DNA of 60,828 nt from positions 1 to 60,828 of the forward strand of contig JAAYUD010000010.1 of NCBI GenBank assembly GCA_012517855.1, read 5' to 3'. Positions 40,266 to 49,728 of the stretch are shown here, piece after piece (the stretch's first letter is position 1; each line of letters begins with the position of its first letter). Below the pieces are notes generated by a model. The model had not been told where the DNA came from. It saw nothing but the letters and a program-made list of their open reading frames with translations, and did not search any database. This DNA is from Bacteroidales bacterium (GTDB lineage: Bacteria; Bacteroidota; Bacteroidia; Bacteroidales; Bacteroidaceae). The position numbers were made by a program, and so were the translations under genes.

Positions 40266-41354
40266 ATGAGGAAAATAATGATTCCCTTTATAATGTTCGT
40301 TTTTATGTGCATATTTTGCTCTCGAGCAGTTTATGCACAAAAGACGTCGGCTCGTTGGTCTGAGCAGAAGGTACAACTTTGGTATAAAAGTCAACCTTGG
40401 TTGGCCGGTTGCAATTATATACCAGCTTCTGCTATCAATCAGATAGAGATGTGGAGTAAAGACACATTCGACCCGAATCAAATAGATAAAGAGTTGCTGT
40501 GGGCACAGCATTTGGGCTTTAATACCATGCGAGTGTTCTTGAGCAGCGTGGTGTGGCAAAATGATGCCAAAGGAATGAAGGCTCGAATGAACCAGTTTTT
40601 GGGTATATGCAAGAGACATGGCATTCGTCCGTTATTTGTGTTTTTTGATGATTGTTGGAATGCAGAATCACATTACGGCACGCAACCGGCTCCGCAACCG
40701 GGTATTCACAATTCTGGCTGGTTGCAAGATCCCTCTGTAAGCCTCCGTGCCGATACTGTGAAACTTTATCCGATGTTAAAAGCTTATGTAACAGATATTC
40801 TGACTACTTTCAAAACGGATAAACGCATTTTGCTTTGGGATTTGTATAACGAACCCGGCAATAGCGGCCATGACAATTCTTCCTTATCATTGTTACGTTG
40901 TGTTTTCCACTGGGCTAGGGAAGTTTCTCCTTCTCAGCCTATCACTTCCGGTTATTGGAATCCCGACTTAAAAGAGATAAGTCAATATCAACTGGCCTAT
41001 TCGGATATCATCACTTTTCATAATTATGATACAGAGAAGAGTCAACAAGAGCGTATCGATCTCATCAGAAAAACTGTAGGTGTGCGTCCTCTGATTTGTA
41101 CAGAGTATATGGCTAGAACTCGTGGTTGCAAATTTCAAAACATCATGCCTCTGTTGAAGAAAAATAATATAGGAGCTATCAATTGGGGTTTTGTTGCCGG
41201 CAAGACTAATACGATATTTGCTTGGGGCAATCCTTTGCCTAATGAAAAAGAACCGAAGGTTTGGTTTCACGACATTTACCGGCAAGACGGTACGCCTTTT
41301 GATGAGGCCGAGATCGTTTGTATTAAATCATTAACGCAAAAAAAGAATAAATAA
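40266..41354 (+). CDS. GH5-like clan A glycosidase
   Basis: 362 aa from ATG 40266 with a signal peptide (ending AVYAQ); a TTG at 40257 is a poorer start. A (beta/alpha)8 barrel is suggested by LGFNTMRVFLSSVVWQND, HGIRPLFVFFDDCW, the acid/base Glu in LLWDLYNEPGN, DIITFHNYDT, and the nucleophile Glu in PLICTEYMART, then INWGFVAGKTNT. Such proteins are often labelled cellulase-family or 1,4-beta-xylanase without proof. It lacks a lipobox, so a periplasmic role on oligosaccharides is likelier than surface depolymerisation. Confidence 0.75.
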   Translation: MRKIMIPFIMFVFMCIFCSRAVYAQKTSARWSEQKVQLWYKSQPWLAGCNYIPASAINQIEMWSKDTFDPNQIDKELLWAQHLGFNTMRVFLSSVVWQNDAKGMKARMNQFLGICKRHGIRPLFVFFDDCWNAESHYGTQPAPQPGIHNSGWLQDPSVSLRADTVKLYPMLKAYVTDILTTFKTDKRILLWDLYNEPGNSGHDNSSLSLLRCVFHWAREVSPSQPITSGYWNPDLKEISQYQLAYSDIITFHNYDTEKSQQERIDLIRKTVGVRPLICTEYMARTRGCKFQNIMPLLKKNNIGAINWGFVAGKTNTIFAWGNPLPNEKEPKVWFHDIYRQDGTPFDEAEIVCIKSLTQKKNK

Positions 41355-41370
41355 TAACCGTTTTGTTATC

Positions 41371-43605
41371 ATGAAAAAGTGTACAATTTTAAAAGATTTG
41401 TTCATTAGTGGACTATCATTATGTGCTGTCGGTGTTTTTGCGTCTTCTCCTCAAAAGGTCAAGGTTGCAACGGCAGAGTCTTGGGCTAAATCTATTGTCT
41501 CTCAAATGACGATGGAAGAAAAAGCCGATTTCCTATGTGGATCTAATGGTACAACCAACAATGCCTTAGGGGCCACCGGTACTACTAAAGAGATTACTCG
41601 TTTAGGGGTTCGGCCTATCGGTACTTCGGATGGTCCTGCAGGATTGCGTATCCTCTCTGTCCGTCCCGCCGATACGAAAACTTATTTTGCCACCGCTTTC
41701 CCCATTGGAACATCGCTGGCTTGTACTTGGAATACCGAGTTGGTACATCAGGTAGGTGAAGCTATCGGGCAAGAGGTGAAAGAGTATGGATTGGATGTTT
41801 TTCTAGGCCCTGGAGTAAATATACATCGTACACCTCTTTGTGGGCGAAATTTTGAATACTATTCCGAAGATCCTTATGTAGTAGGCAATATAGCTGCTGC
41901 TATGATAAATGGAATTCAGAGTAATGGAGTTGGCACTTCTATCAAACATTTTGCTGCCAATAATCAGGAAACAAATAGATCATCGATTAACGAAATCGTT
42001 TCGGAGCGCGCTATGAGAGAGATTTATTTGAGGGGATTCGAAATCGCTATCAAGAAGTCTCAACCATGGACTGTGATGAGCTCTTATAATAAAGTTGATG
42101 GCCTATTCACATCAGAACGTCACGATATGTTGACTGATATTTTGAGAGGTGAGTGGGGATTTAAAGGTCTTGTTATGTCCGATTGGGGCGGAGGTTTCAT
42201 TGGTAATAATCGTAGTGATGTTGTTGCTCAGATAGCTGCCGGTAATGACTTGTTAATGCCGGGGACAAATGAACAACGTGCCGACTTATTGAGTGCAATC
42301 AAGAGTGGTAAATTGAAAATGGAAATTGTGGATCAAGCCATTGAACGTATATTGAAGATTGTTTATAAATCTCCTACTCAGCATAATTATTCGTTCTCTA
42401 ATAATCCGCATATCAAAGCTCATGCTGCATTGTCCAGACAAGCAGGTGCTGAGGGTATTGTGCTATTGAGCAATAAAGATAAAACATTGCCATTGGCTAG
42501 TGATAAACATGTTGCTCTGTTGGGATCTGCTTCTTACAACACACTTCCCGGAGGTAGAGGTAGCGGTGATGTAAATGAAGCTTATGTTGTGTCGCTCAAT
42601 GAAGGATTGAAGAATGCAGGCTTTGTTCTCGATGAAGGTTTATCTGAGTATTATCGCGCATACCAATTGGTTCCTCAGTATTATAATGCGCCGAAACCTG
42701 ACTTTAATGAACAGACGTTGAATAGAATTGCCCAATCCAACGATGTTGCAGTTATCACAATTGCACGTGAGACGAGTGAAGGGAGCGATCAGAAAGTGGA
42801 AGGCGGCTTTAACTTGACGAACGAAGAACAAAGCATGATCGAAAATGTTTCGAAAGCATTCCATCAAGTAGGTAAAAAGGTCGTTGTCGTATTGAATATC
42901 GGTACCGTAATTGAAACCGAAAGTTGGAAGAATAAGGTTGACGGAATATTATTGGCATGGCAACCGGGACAAGAAGTCGGCAATTGTATTGCTGATATAT
43001 TGACTGGCAAAGTTAATCCTTCGGGTAAGTTGAGCATGTCATTCATCAAGAAATACGAAGATTCTTCAGCTGCCGAATATTTCCCTGGAGAGCCTGCCAA
43101 TGATCCCAAAACGGCTTATTATAAAGATGAAGTCTTTGTAGGATACCGTTGTTACGATAAACGTAATACCGATCTTTCTTATGAGTTTGGTTTTGGTAAA
43201 TCCTATACCGATTTTAAGTATTCAGACTTGAAACTAAACAGCCGTAAGTTCTCGAAGAACCTGACTGCTACAGTTACAATTACCAATACAGGCGATTGTG
43301 CAGGAAAAGAAGTTGCTCAGCTTTATTTAAGTGCACCAAAGTCCGAGTTGGATAAGCCGGTAAAAGAATTGAAAGGTTTTGCTAAGACGAGACTTTTGAA
43401 GCCCGGTGAAAGTCAAACGTTGACTTTCGTATTGTACCCAAAAGATTTAGCTTCTTTCAATCCTAATGCAGAAGCATGGATTGCCGATAAGGGTAGCTAT
43501 AACGTAATTATCGGTGCATCGTCGCGTGATATCAGATTGCAAGACAAGTTTGAATTGTCCAACCGTTTAGTTGTCGAAAAGGTTCATCCTGCTTTTAAAC
43601 AATAG
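41371..43605 (+). CDS. GH3 beta-glycosidase
   Basis: 744 aa with a signal peptide. The (beta/alpha)8 domain includes GTSDGPAGLRI, LGPGVNIHRTPLCGRNFEYY, SIKHFAANNQE and the nucleophile Asp in VMSDWGGGFIG; the alpha/beta sandwich follows (LLGSASYNTLPGGRGSGDVN, with ETSEGSDQKVEG in the acid/base region), then a fibronectin-III-like domain (FGFGKSYTDFKYSDLKLN). It acts as an exo-beta-glucosidase or beta-xylosidase on imported oligosaccharides. Last gene of the enzyme operon; a terminator hairpin follows 33 bp later. Confidence 0.92.
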   Translation: MKKCTILKDLFISGLSLCAVGVFASSPQKVKVATAESWAKSIVSQMTMEEKADFLCGSNGTTNNALGATGTTKEITRLGVRPIGTSDGPAGLRILSVRPADTKTYFATAFPIGTSLACTWNTELVHQVGEAIGQEVKEYGLDVFLGPGVNIHRTPLCGRNFEYYSEDPYVVGNIAAAMINGIQSNGVGTSIKHFAANNQETNRSSINEIVSERAMREIYLRGFEIAIKKSQPWTVMSSYNKVDGLFTSERHDMLTDILRGEWGFKGLVMSDWGGGFIGNNRSDVVAQIAAGNDLLMPGTNEQRADLLSAIKSGKLKMEIVDQAIERILKIVYKSPTQHNYSFSNNPHIKAHAALSRQAGAEGIVLLSNKDKTLPLASDKHVALLGSASYNTLPGGRGSGDVNEAYVVSLNEGLKNAGFVLDEGLSEYYRAYQLVPQYYNAPKPDFNEQTLNRIAQSNDVAVITIARETSEGSDQKVEGGFNLTNEEQSMIENVSKAFHQVGKKVVVVLNIGTVIETESWKNKVDGILLAWQPGQEVGNCIADILTGKVNPSGKLSMSFIKKYEDSSAAEYFPGEPANDPKTAYYKDEVFVGYRCYDKRNTDLSYEFGFGKSYTDFKYSDLKLNSRKFSKNLTATVTITNTGDCAGKEVAQLYLSAPKSELDKPVKELKGFAKTRLLKPGESQTLTFVLYPKDLASFNPNAEAWIADKGSYNVIIGASSRDIRLQDKFELSNRLVVEKVHPAFKQ

Positions 43606-43638
43606 ATAGATAAAGGTTCGTTATATAACAGTAAGAGT

Positions 43639-43676
43639 ATGACCCGCAATTTCTTTTTAGATGTTTTGCGGGTCAT
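43639..43676 (+). terminator. Terminator after the GH3 gene
   Basis: A perfect 11-bp stem, ATGACCCGCAA (43639-43649) with TTGCGGGTCAT (43666-43676), followed by TGTTTATT. It ends the enzyme operon, so the GH97 gene needs its own promoter. The remaining DNA to 43966 is AT-rich; a near-consensus GATCTTTG at 43790-43797 is a weak promoter candidate. Confidence 0.75.
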
Positions 43677-43966
43677 TGTTTATTAGTTCTCTAAATTATC
43701 GTTAATTTTGCTTTGTTATTTAAGGGACTTGCAACTAAGAAAGGTCATTAAAAAATAGAGGATTAAAAATCGTTTTCTATTCTTTATTTGATCTTTGTGT
43801 GTTCAACAAGAGAGAGTTTAAACTCGAAGATCTTATACAAGAATGAATATGTTTTGAAGTTTTTTTTGGTTAAAGGCCGTATTGAAAAAGGTAAACTTCT
43901 TTTTCAACCATGATTGTCGCAAAGAGATATTTTAAATTGGAATTAAATCTAATAAAAGTGTTTTAC

Positions 43967-45961
43967 ATGAAAAAAGTTATTTTAGCGCTTGCGCTGTTTC
44001 TGATGTGCAGCTATTCGTTTGCACAAAAAGTTTATCAAGTGAAGTCGCCGGACGGTAAATTAAATGTTTCGGTGAGTGTTGATAAATCAATCTCCTATTC
44101 ACTGTCTTTTAATGGAAACGAATTGATAACACCTTCCGTAGTTGCCATGCAGTTGGATGGAATGAAGTCTTTCGGAGTCGAATCAAAAGTGAAAAGTGCG
44201 AAGACTTTATCGCACTCGGGTTCTATTGTGGCTTTCGCCTATAAGAAGGCCAAGGTGGACGACAACTACAACGAACTTGTTCTTCAATTCAAGGAAAACT
44301 TCAGCCTGATATTTAGAGCATACAATGAAGGTGTTGCCTATCGTTTCGTTTCTAATGCAAAGAAGGACTTTAAAGTTGTAGCAGAAGATGCTTCTTTTAA
44401 TTTCGCGAAAGACTGGAATACTTTTATTCCTTATGAGAGAGATAATCAGCAGCCTTATGAGAAACAATTCTACAATTCGTTCGAGAATGTATATACCCAT
44501 ACTTCTCTTTCTCAATTAGACCCCAACCGTATTGCTTTTCTGCCTATGGTTGTTGAGGCCGATAATGGAGTCAAAATCTGTATTGCCGAGGCCGATCTGG
44601 AGCATTATCCGGGTATGTTTGTCCGCAATGCCGATCATAATAATTCGTTGAAGGGGGAATTTGCTCCTTGTCCTAAAGAAACAGTCCAGGGAGGGCACAA
44701 CAATCTGGAACGTCTGGTTAAATCTCGCGAGCCGTTTATTGCCCGTTGCAGTGCAAATACTAATTTCCCGTGGCGCATTATCAGCGTTGTCTCTGATGAC
44801 AAGGATTTGCTCAATAATGATATGGTCTACAGGTTGGCTTCTCCGTCGCGCGTTCAAGATAAATCGTGGATCAAACCGGGTAAGGTCGCATGGGATTGGT
44901 GGAACGATTGGGGCATTTATCAGGTAGATTTTAAAGCGGGTGTCAATACCGAAACTTATAAAGCCTATATTGATTTTGCGTCGAAGAATCACATTGAATA
45001 TGTTATTCTGGACGAAGGATGGGCCGTTAACGGACAAGCCGATTTATTTCAAGTGGTACCTGAGATCGACTTGAAAGAAATTATAGATTATGCTCACTCT
45101 AAGAACGTAGACATTATTCTTTGGGCCGGCTGCTATGCTTTTGACCGTGATATGGAGCATGTCTGCAAGTATTATTCCGAAATGGGTGTGAAAGGGTTCA
45201 AAGTCGATTTTATGAATCATGATGATCAGGCGATGGTTGACTTCCATTATCGTGCGGCTGCTATGGGCGCAAAGTATCATTTGTTGATGGATTTTCATGG
45301 CACATACAAACCTACCGGTTTGAACCGTACTTATCCCAACGTTATCAATTTCGAAGGAGTAAACGGATTGGAGCAAATGAAGTGGGGTGAGTTAAAGAAA
45401 GATGATCAGGTGGTGTACGATGTGACTATTCCTTTTATCCGTATGGTAGCAGGCCCGATGGACTATACTCAAGGGGCTATGCGCAATGCCAGTCGTGCCA
45501 ATTACCGTCCGGTCAATAGCGATCCCATGAGTCAGGGCACTCGTTGCCATCAATTGGCTGAGTATGTCATATTCACTTCTCCGCTGAATATGCTCTGCGA
45601 TTCTCCTACTCATTATGAAAAAGAGCAGGAATGCACCGACTTTATTTCGGCTGTACCTACCGTATGGGACGAGACGGTTCCACTTTCGGGTAAAATAGGT
45701 GAGTATGTAGCAGTTGCTCGCCGCAAAGGGAATACGTGGTATGTAGGGGCACTGACCGATTGGTCACGTCGTACATTGACATTGGATTTGTCTTTCCTGG
45801 GTGACGGCGATTTTACAGGCGAAGTATTTGCCGACGGAGTCAATGCGGACAAGATTGCTTCCGATTATCAAAAGAGTTCGATTGAAATACCGGCTGACCG
45901 TCAACTTTCCATCACAATGGCGCAAGGCGGCGGTTATGCACTGAAGATCGTTCGGAAATAG
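43967..45961 (+). CDS. GH97 glycosidase, retaining (alpha-galactosidase-like)
   Basis: 664 aa from the ATG that begins a signal peptide (MKKVILALALFLMCSYSFAQ); an ATG 57 bp upstream would hide it. The N-terminal beta-sandwich is followed by the barrel (KPGKVAWDWWNDWGIYQ, EYVILDEGWAVNGQADLF). Asp414 in GVKGFKVDFMNHDDQ is where retaining GH97 enzymes (characterised alpha-galactosidase type) keep their nucleophile; inverting SusB-type enzymes lack it. So retaining alpha-galactosidase activity is the best guess. Its 3' end faces the outer-membrane gene with only 9 bp between stops. Confidence 0.85.
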   Translation: MKKVILALALFLMCSYSFAQKVYQVKSPDGKLNVSVSVDKSISYSLSFNGNELITPSVVAMQLDGMKSFGVESKVKSAKTLSHSGSIVAFAYKKAKVDDNYNELVLQFKENFSLIFRAYNEGVAYRFVSNAKKDFKVVAEDASFNFAKDWNTFIPYERDNQQPYEKQFYNSFENVYTHTSLSQLDPNRIAFLPMVVEADNGVKICIAEADLEHYPGMFVRNADHNNSLKGEFAPCPKETVQGGHNNLERLVKSREPFIARCSANTNFPWRIISVVSDDKDLLNNDMVYRLASPSRVQDKSWIKPGKVAWDWWNDWGIYQVDFKAGVNTETYKAYIDFASKNHIEYVILDEGWAVNGQADLFQVVPEIDLKEIIDYAHSKNVDIILWAGCYAFDRDMEHVCKYYSEMGVKGFKVDFMNHDDQAMVDFHYRAAAMGAKYHLLMDFHGTYKPTGLNRTYPNVINFEGVNGLEQMKWGELKKDDQVVYDVTIPFIRMVAGPMDYTQGAMRNASRANYRPVNSDPMSQGTRCHQLAEYVIFTSPLNMLCDSPTHYEKEQECTDFISAVPTVWDETVPLSGKIGEYVAVARRKGNTWYVGALTDWSRRTLTLDLSFLGDGDFTGEVFADGVNADKIASDYQKSSIEIPADRQLSITMAQGGGYALKIVRK

Positions 45962-45970
45962 GCCGAACTC

Positions 45971-48238
45971 TTAATGTCCGAATCTTGAAGTATCGACTTC
46001 TCTGCCCTTTTTCTCTTTGTATCCACCAAAGCGGTAGGCGAAGCGTACTTCAATGTTTCGGGTATAATATCCGGTGTCCATATCGAGACACTGTCCTTTA
46101 AAACGAACCTTAACATTAGGCATTCCCGAATTGAAAATGTCATTGACGCGAGCAGATAACGTTGCCCGTTTTTTGCAGAAACTCCATTTGGCGGCAGCGT
46201 CGATATTGTATATGCCGTTGATATCATAAGTTCCTTGTATTGCTTTCGACTGGCAATTGCCATTCAGTTCGAACGAAAGATTTTTGCCTGCAATGAAAGT
46301 ATTGTTGAGTGATATAAGGCCCAGCCATTTGCTGCGATCGAAAGGAATGTCGAAGTAGTTGTCGCATTTCTGTCGCATGTTGAGTCCCGTCAATTCCAAT
46401 TTCGTATCCAGCCAACTCTTATATTTCAACGGTATCACAATGTTAATGCCATATTGTTGTGAGTAGTTCCAATTCTGAGTCTTATAAATAAGCATCAGCC
46501 TACTGTTCGATTGATATGCCGCTTGCTGGAAATAATCGTTGGTTCGCTCCCAAAACAGCGTGAATACATATCTTTGTTTTAGAATATAATTGGTTGTCAT
46601 GCTATAATTACTTGCCGGACGCAATCCCGGCGTACCCTGCACCACTGCATAAGCATCTATATAAGTCTCGAACGGCTGCATCTGCCAGTATCCCGGATAT
46701 TGTTTCTGTGAAGCAAAAGAAAATTGGAAAATGTGGTTAGGAGTCTTGGTATAAGAGAGAGAGGCTTGTGGGAAAAGAGCCCATTTATGATAGTTCCCTA
46801 TTGTGTAATACTCGCCTGTGGCAGATAATGAGAACGATGCTCCAGAGGCATTGTCCTTTCCTATTTTGAAATAGAAATCAGTCGTTTGTTCTTCAAGTCT
46901 CGAGCGGGTGTCCGATACGTTGTCTATCCCTTTCACTTCTTGATAAAATTGATGATCTCTGTCGTTGGCGTAACTATAGGAGGCACCGTAACCCAAATTC
47001 CAATTTCGTTTTAACTGGTGATCTTGGTCAGCTGTTAGGTTTATTCGATTGATGTTTTGTCCGTTTATCAGGGACAGTGTTGATTTACTACTGCTTGTTT
47101 CACTATTCAGATGCTGATTGCCCGAAGAATGATAATTCGTATAGTCCATACCGATGTTCAATCCGAACCCTGATTTGTATTGCGCCGAAACGTTGTGCAT
47201 CTGGTCATCGCCCTCTTGGCTCGACAGGCTGCTCTGATAATTGCCGTCTGTCATCGACTTTCCTTTGCCGTTAGGCGAGAAAGAACCGGTATAAGCAACG
47301 TTTAAACTGCTTTTGTCGGATAGGTTAAACTCAAAGGCCCCCCTTAGATTGTGATGCCATCCTTTGTTGGTGATGCGTTGATCTTGTCGGATATCATATA
47401 GTGTTGTGTTCAGTGTGTGTTCGGATATGGTTTTGTTTCGCTGCATATTTTCGTAATTGCCCGTGTTGTATATTAGGTCGAAAGCCGATTTAGGAGTCGT
47501 TACTCTTAGATTGGCTCCCGTTTCGTACGAACTGAAGTATTGGTTGGTGTATTTCACTTTCGCTTCTCCTTGAAATGAGTAAGCATTGGCGCGTTTCAGC
47601 ACGACGTTGATAGCTGCACCTCTAATATGGTATTGAGGCGGGGCGCTATACATCACTTCTGCTTTTTCGACTCTGTCTACGGGCATACTTTGCAACAACG
47701 TCTTCAGTTGTTCGTCAGTCATAGTGGTCGGCTTGCCGTTCATAATCACAGTAAGTCCGGATGTACCCGCCAGTTGGAGCACTCCCTTGCTTTCACTGAT
47801 ACCCGGTAGTTTGGTGAGTGCCTCGTATACATTGCTTACTACTTTCTTTTCGGATAGTACCGATAGGTCGTAGCTCAACTTGCCGTCTTCTGCCTTTACC
47901 AGCGGACGATTTGCTTTTACCACCACTTCGTTCAGTATGTTTTCTTTTTCGGTTAGTTCGATGGTCAAATCATCCTTGTCGGAGAAAGTACGGGCGAAAG
48001 GGAGATACGATAACTGTTGTGCGATAATGATGAATCGGGCCCTGCTTTGCGGTAGCGTGAAACATCCCAATGAATCTGTCGTTGTAGAGCAGATATAGGC
48101 CGAGTCGGTCGTTTGCATCATTACTGCTGCATATTCTATGGGACGGTGATTTTTGTCCGTTATTTTGCCTTTCAATGAATGGTTTTGCGCCGTAAGTAGT
48201 AGGGGTAGAAAGCATAATAAAGCGAGTATCTTTTTCAT
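45971..48238 (-). CDS. Outer-membrane beta-barrel (TonB-receptor-like) protein
   Basis: 755 aa from the ATG at 48238, which starts a clean signal peptide (MKKILALLCFLPLLLTAQ); an ATG nine bases upstream is possible. A carboxypeptidase-regulatory-like domain (LKGKITDKNHRPIEYAAVMM) precedes NILNEVVVKANRPLVKAEDG and a plug-like domain (YEALTKLPGISESKGVLQLA, GLTVIMNGKPTTMTDEQLKT); the rest is a beta-barrel of the outer-membrane family-3 kind. No SusD partner is present, so it is not a glycan SusC. Divergent from a two-component system, which probably controls it. Substrate unknown. Confidence 0.85.
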   Translation of the reverse strand: MKKILALLCFLPLLLTAQNHSLKGKITDKNHRPIEYAAVMMQTTDSAYICSTTTDSLGCFTLPQSRARFIIIAQQLSYLPFARTFSDKDDLTIELTEKENILNEVVVKANRPLVKAEDGKLSYDLSVLSEKKVVSNVYEALTKLPGISESKGVLQLAGTSGLTVIMNGKPTTMTDEQLKTLLQSMPVDRVEKAEVMYSAPPQYHIRGAAINVVLKRANAYSFQGEAKVKYTNQYFSSYETGANLRVTTPKSAFDLIYNTGNYENMQRNKTISEHTLNTTLYDIRQDQRITNKGWHHNLRGAFEFNLSDKSSLNVAYTGSFSPNGKGKSMTDGNYQSSLSSQEGDDQMHNVSAQYKSGFGLNIGMDYTNYHSSGNQHLNSETSSSKSTLSLINGQNINRINLTADQDHQLKRNWNLGYGASYSYANDRDHQFYQEVKGIDNVSDTRSRLEEQTTDFYFKIGKDNASGASFSLSATGEYYTIGNYHKWALFPQASLSYTKTPNHIFQFSFASQKQYPGYWQMQPFETYIDAYAVVQGTPGLRPASNYSMTTNYILKQRYVFTLFWERTNDYFQQAAYQSNSRLMLIYKTQNWNYSQQYGINIVIPLKYKSWLDTKLELTGLNMRQKCDNYFDIPFDRSKWLGLISLNNTFIAGKNLSFELNGNCQSKAIQGTYDINGIYNIDAAAKWSFCKKRATLSARVNDIFNSGMPNVKVRFKGQCLDMDTGYYTRNIEVRFAYRFGGYKEKKGREVDTSRFGH

Positions 48239-48255
48239 AATGTTCAATTGTGTGC

Positions 48256-48263
48256 TACAAAGA
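48256..48263 (-). promoter_or_regulatory. -7 box of the outer-membrane barrel gene
   Basis: TATCTTTG on the minus strand, 18 bases before the chosen start. Its -33 position falls on the first CTTAT repeat. Confidence 0.55.
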
Positions 48264-48285
48264 TAAGTGTTATGATAGATGCTTT

Positions 48286-48321
48286 TTCTTATTCTATGCT
48301 TATAAAGTCTTATTTAGTCTT
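48286..48321. promoter_or_regulatory. Four CTTAT direct repeats, likely regulator binding site
   Basis: CTTAT begins at 48286, 48297, 48307 and 48317, one helical turn apart; the last two lie in the longer repeat AGTCTTAT. They sit between two divergent -7 boxes (48256-48263 minus, 48351-48358 plus), just upstream of each. OmpR-family regulators bind such phased direct repeats, and one is encoded 1.4 kb downstream. Binding is an inference. Confidence 0.5.
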
Positions 48322-48350
48322 ATCAAATAAAAGAAAGTTACATTATTCTT

Positions 48351-48358
48351 TTTACTTT
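48351..48358 (+). promoter_or_regulatory. -7 box of the two-component operon
   Basis: TACTTTTG, 20 bases before the kinase ATG. No TTTG at the -33 position; CTTAT repeats end 29 bases upstream. Confidence 0.55.
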
Positions 48359-48378
48359 TGTTGTACAATTAGAAAACA

Positions 48379-49728
48379 ATGAAGCTTTCTTTTCGTATTA
48401 TAGTTATTTCTATCATCGTAGCGCTCACCGCTATTTTCGGTTGGCAACTCTACTGGCTGACGGGACTTTACAGTTCTATCAAGCAAGAAACGTATACTAC
48501 TGTTGTTGCGGCTATCGAGAAAGCTGATGTTCACGAATTGCTTTGTCGGGGTAAGGCTGTCGAGGCTATAGATAAGAAGAAGGGAACGAATAATCAAAAT
48601 AGGCTGGTATCCCGATCCTATAATTATGGCTTCGAGATCTTTTCCGCAATGCCTACTATTATTATGGAATCTATATATAGCGGTTTGCATGAGTCATTGG
48701 ATTTTGTCCTTCCCATCAATTTCCGATATATGCGCCGCTATATTTTGTCCGAATGTCGGTCCAAAGGTATCAATCTTGAGATATACCGTATTTTCTTCGA
48801 TGTTTCTTCCGGTCCCAAAGAGAATCAATATCAATTTGTCAAGGTGTTGCCCCGCAATATGGAGTGCCTCACCTATACCAATAAAGAAGGGAGATATACT
48901 TATAAGGTTTATATTACTCCGCTCATGCACATTGTGCTTTACCGCATGTCGGGTATACTTATCTCTACGCTGCTCATTATTGTCTTGCTTGGCGTGGCTT
49001 TCTGGTATCTGATACATGTCATTATGAAGCAACGCACGCTCGAAGAAATGAAGGACGACTTTACCAATAACATGACTCACGAACTCAAAACACCTGTTGC
49101 CGTAGCCTATTCGGCTGCCGATACGTTGCTCAACTTCAAGCAGGGAGACGATAAGGCGAAGCGCGAAAAGTATTTGCAGATCTGTCTGGACCAGCTCTCG
49201 CGTTTGTCCAATTTGATAGAACAAATCTTATCGATGAGCATGGAACGGCGCAAGTCGCTTACCATGAAGAAAGAGTTGCTTGATGTGGCAGAATTAGTGG
49301 ATCAGCTGATGGAATACCATCGATTGAAGAGTGACAAAGAGGTGGCTTTCCATGTCCGAATCGATCCGCCGCATTTGCATATATTTGCCGATGCCACTCA
49401 TATGAGCAATGTGATGAGCAACCTTATTGACAATGCGATAAAGTACTCTGCCGATAAAGCTGAAATAACGATCGAGGCAGCCGAAACTGATAGAATGAAC
49501 CGGATAGTAGTGTCCGACCAAGGTATCGGTATCGATCGCGACAATCAGAGCCGCATATTCGAAAAGTTCTATCGGGTGCCTACCGGCAATATGCAGCACG
49601 TAAGAGGATATGGGCTCGGACTTTATTATGTGAAACAAATAATGGAAAAGCATGGAGGAAGCATTTCTGTAGAAAGCGAACCGGGCAAAGGTTCTACTTT
49701 CACACTATTATTGCCTAAAAGAAAATGA
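48379..49728 (+). CDS. Sensor histidine kinase
   Basis: 449 aa, inner-membrane. TM1 at about 6-29 and TM2 at about 190-214 bracket a periplasmic sensor of about 160 residues with no recognised domain. No clear HAMP; the H-box MTHELKTPVA (His234) follows closely. The ATPase has NLIDNAIKYS (N-box), VSDQGIGID (G1), FEKFYRVP (F-box) and GYGLGLYYV (G2). It overlaps the response regulator by four bases (ATGA), so the two are coupled. The signal is unknown; the adjacent outer-membrane gene suggests envelope or nutrient sensing. Confidence 0.93.
   Translation: MKLSFRIIVISIIVALTAIFGWQLYWLTGLYSSIKQETYTTVVAAIEKADVHELLCRGKAVEAIDKKKGTNNQNRLVSRSYNYGFEIFSAMPTIIMESIYSGLHESLDFVLPINFRYMRRYILSECRSKGINLEIYRIFFDVSSGPKENQYQFVKVLPRNMECLTYTNKEGRYTYKVYITPLMHIVLYRMSGILISTLLIIVLLGVAFWYLIHVIMKQRTLEEMKDDFTNNMTHELKTPVAVAYSAADTLLNFKQGDDKAKREKYLQICLDQLSRLSNLIEQILSMSMERRKSLTMKKELLDVAELVDQLMEYHRLKSDKEVAFHVRIDPPHLHIFADATHMSNVMSNLIDNAIKYSADKAEITIEAAETDRMNRIVVSDQGIGIDRDNQSRIFEKFYRVPTGNMQHVRGYGLGLYYVKQIMEKHGGSISVESEPGKGSTFTLLLPKRK

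Noticed and set aside
43967-45961. SusB-like starch alpha-glucosidase
   Set aside because: It has the Asp of retaining GH97 enzymes and there is no starch-type GH13 enzyme in the locus.
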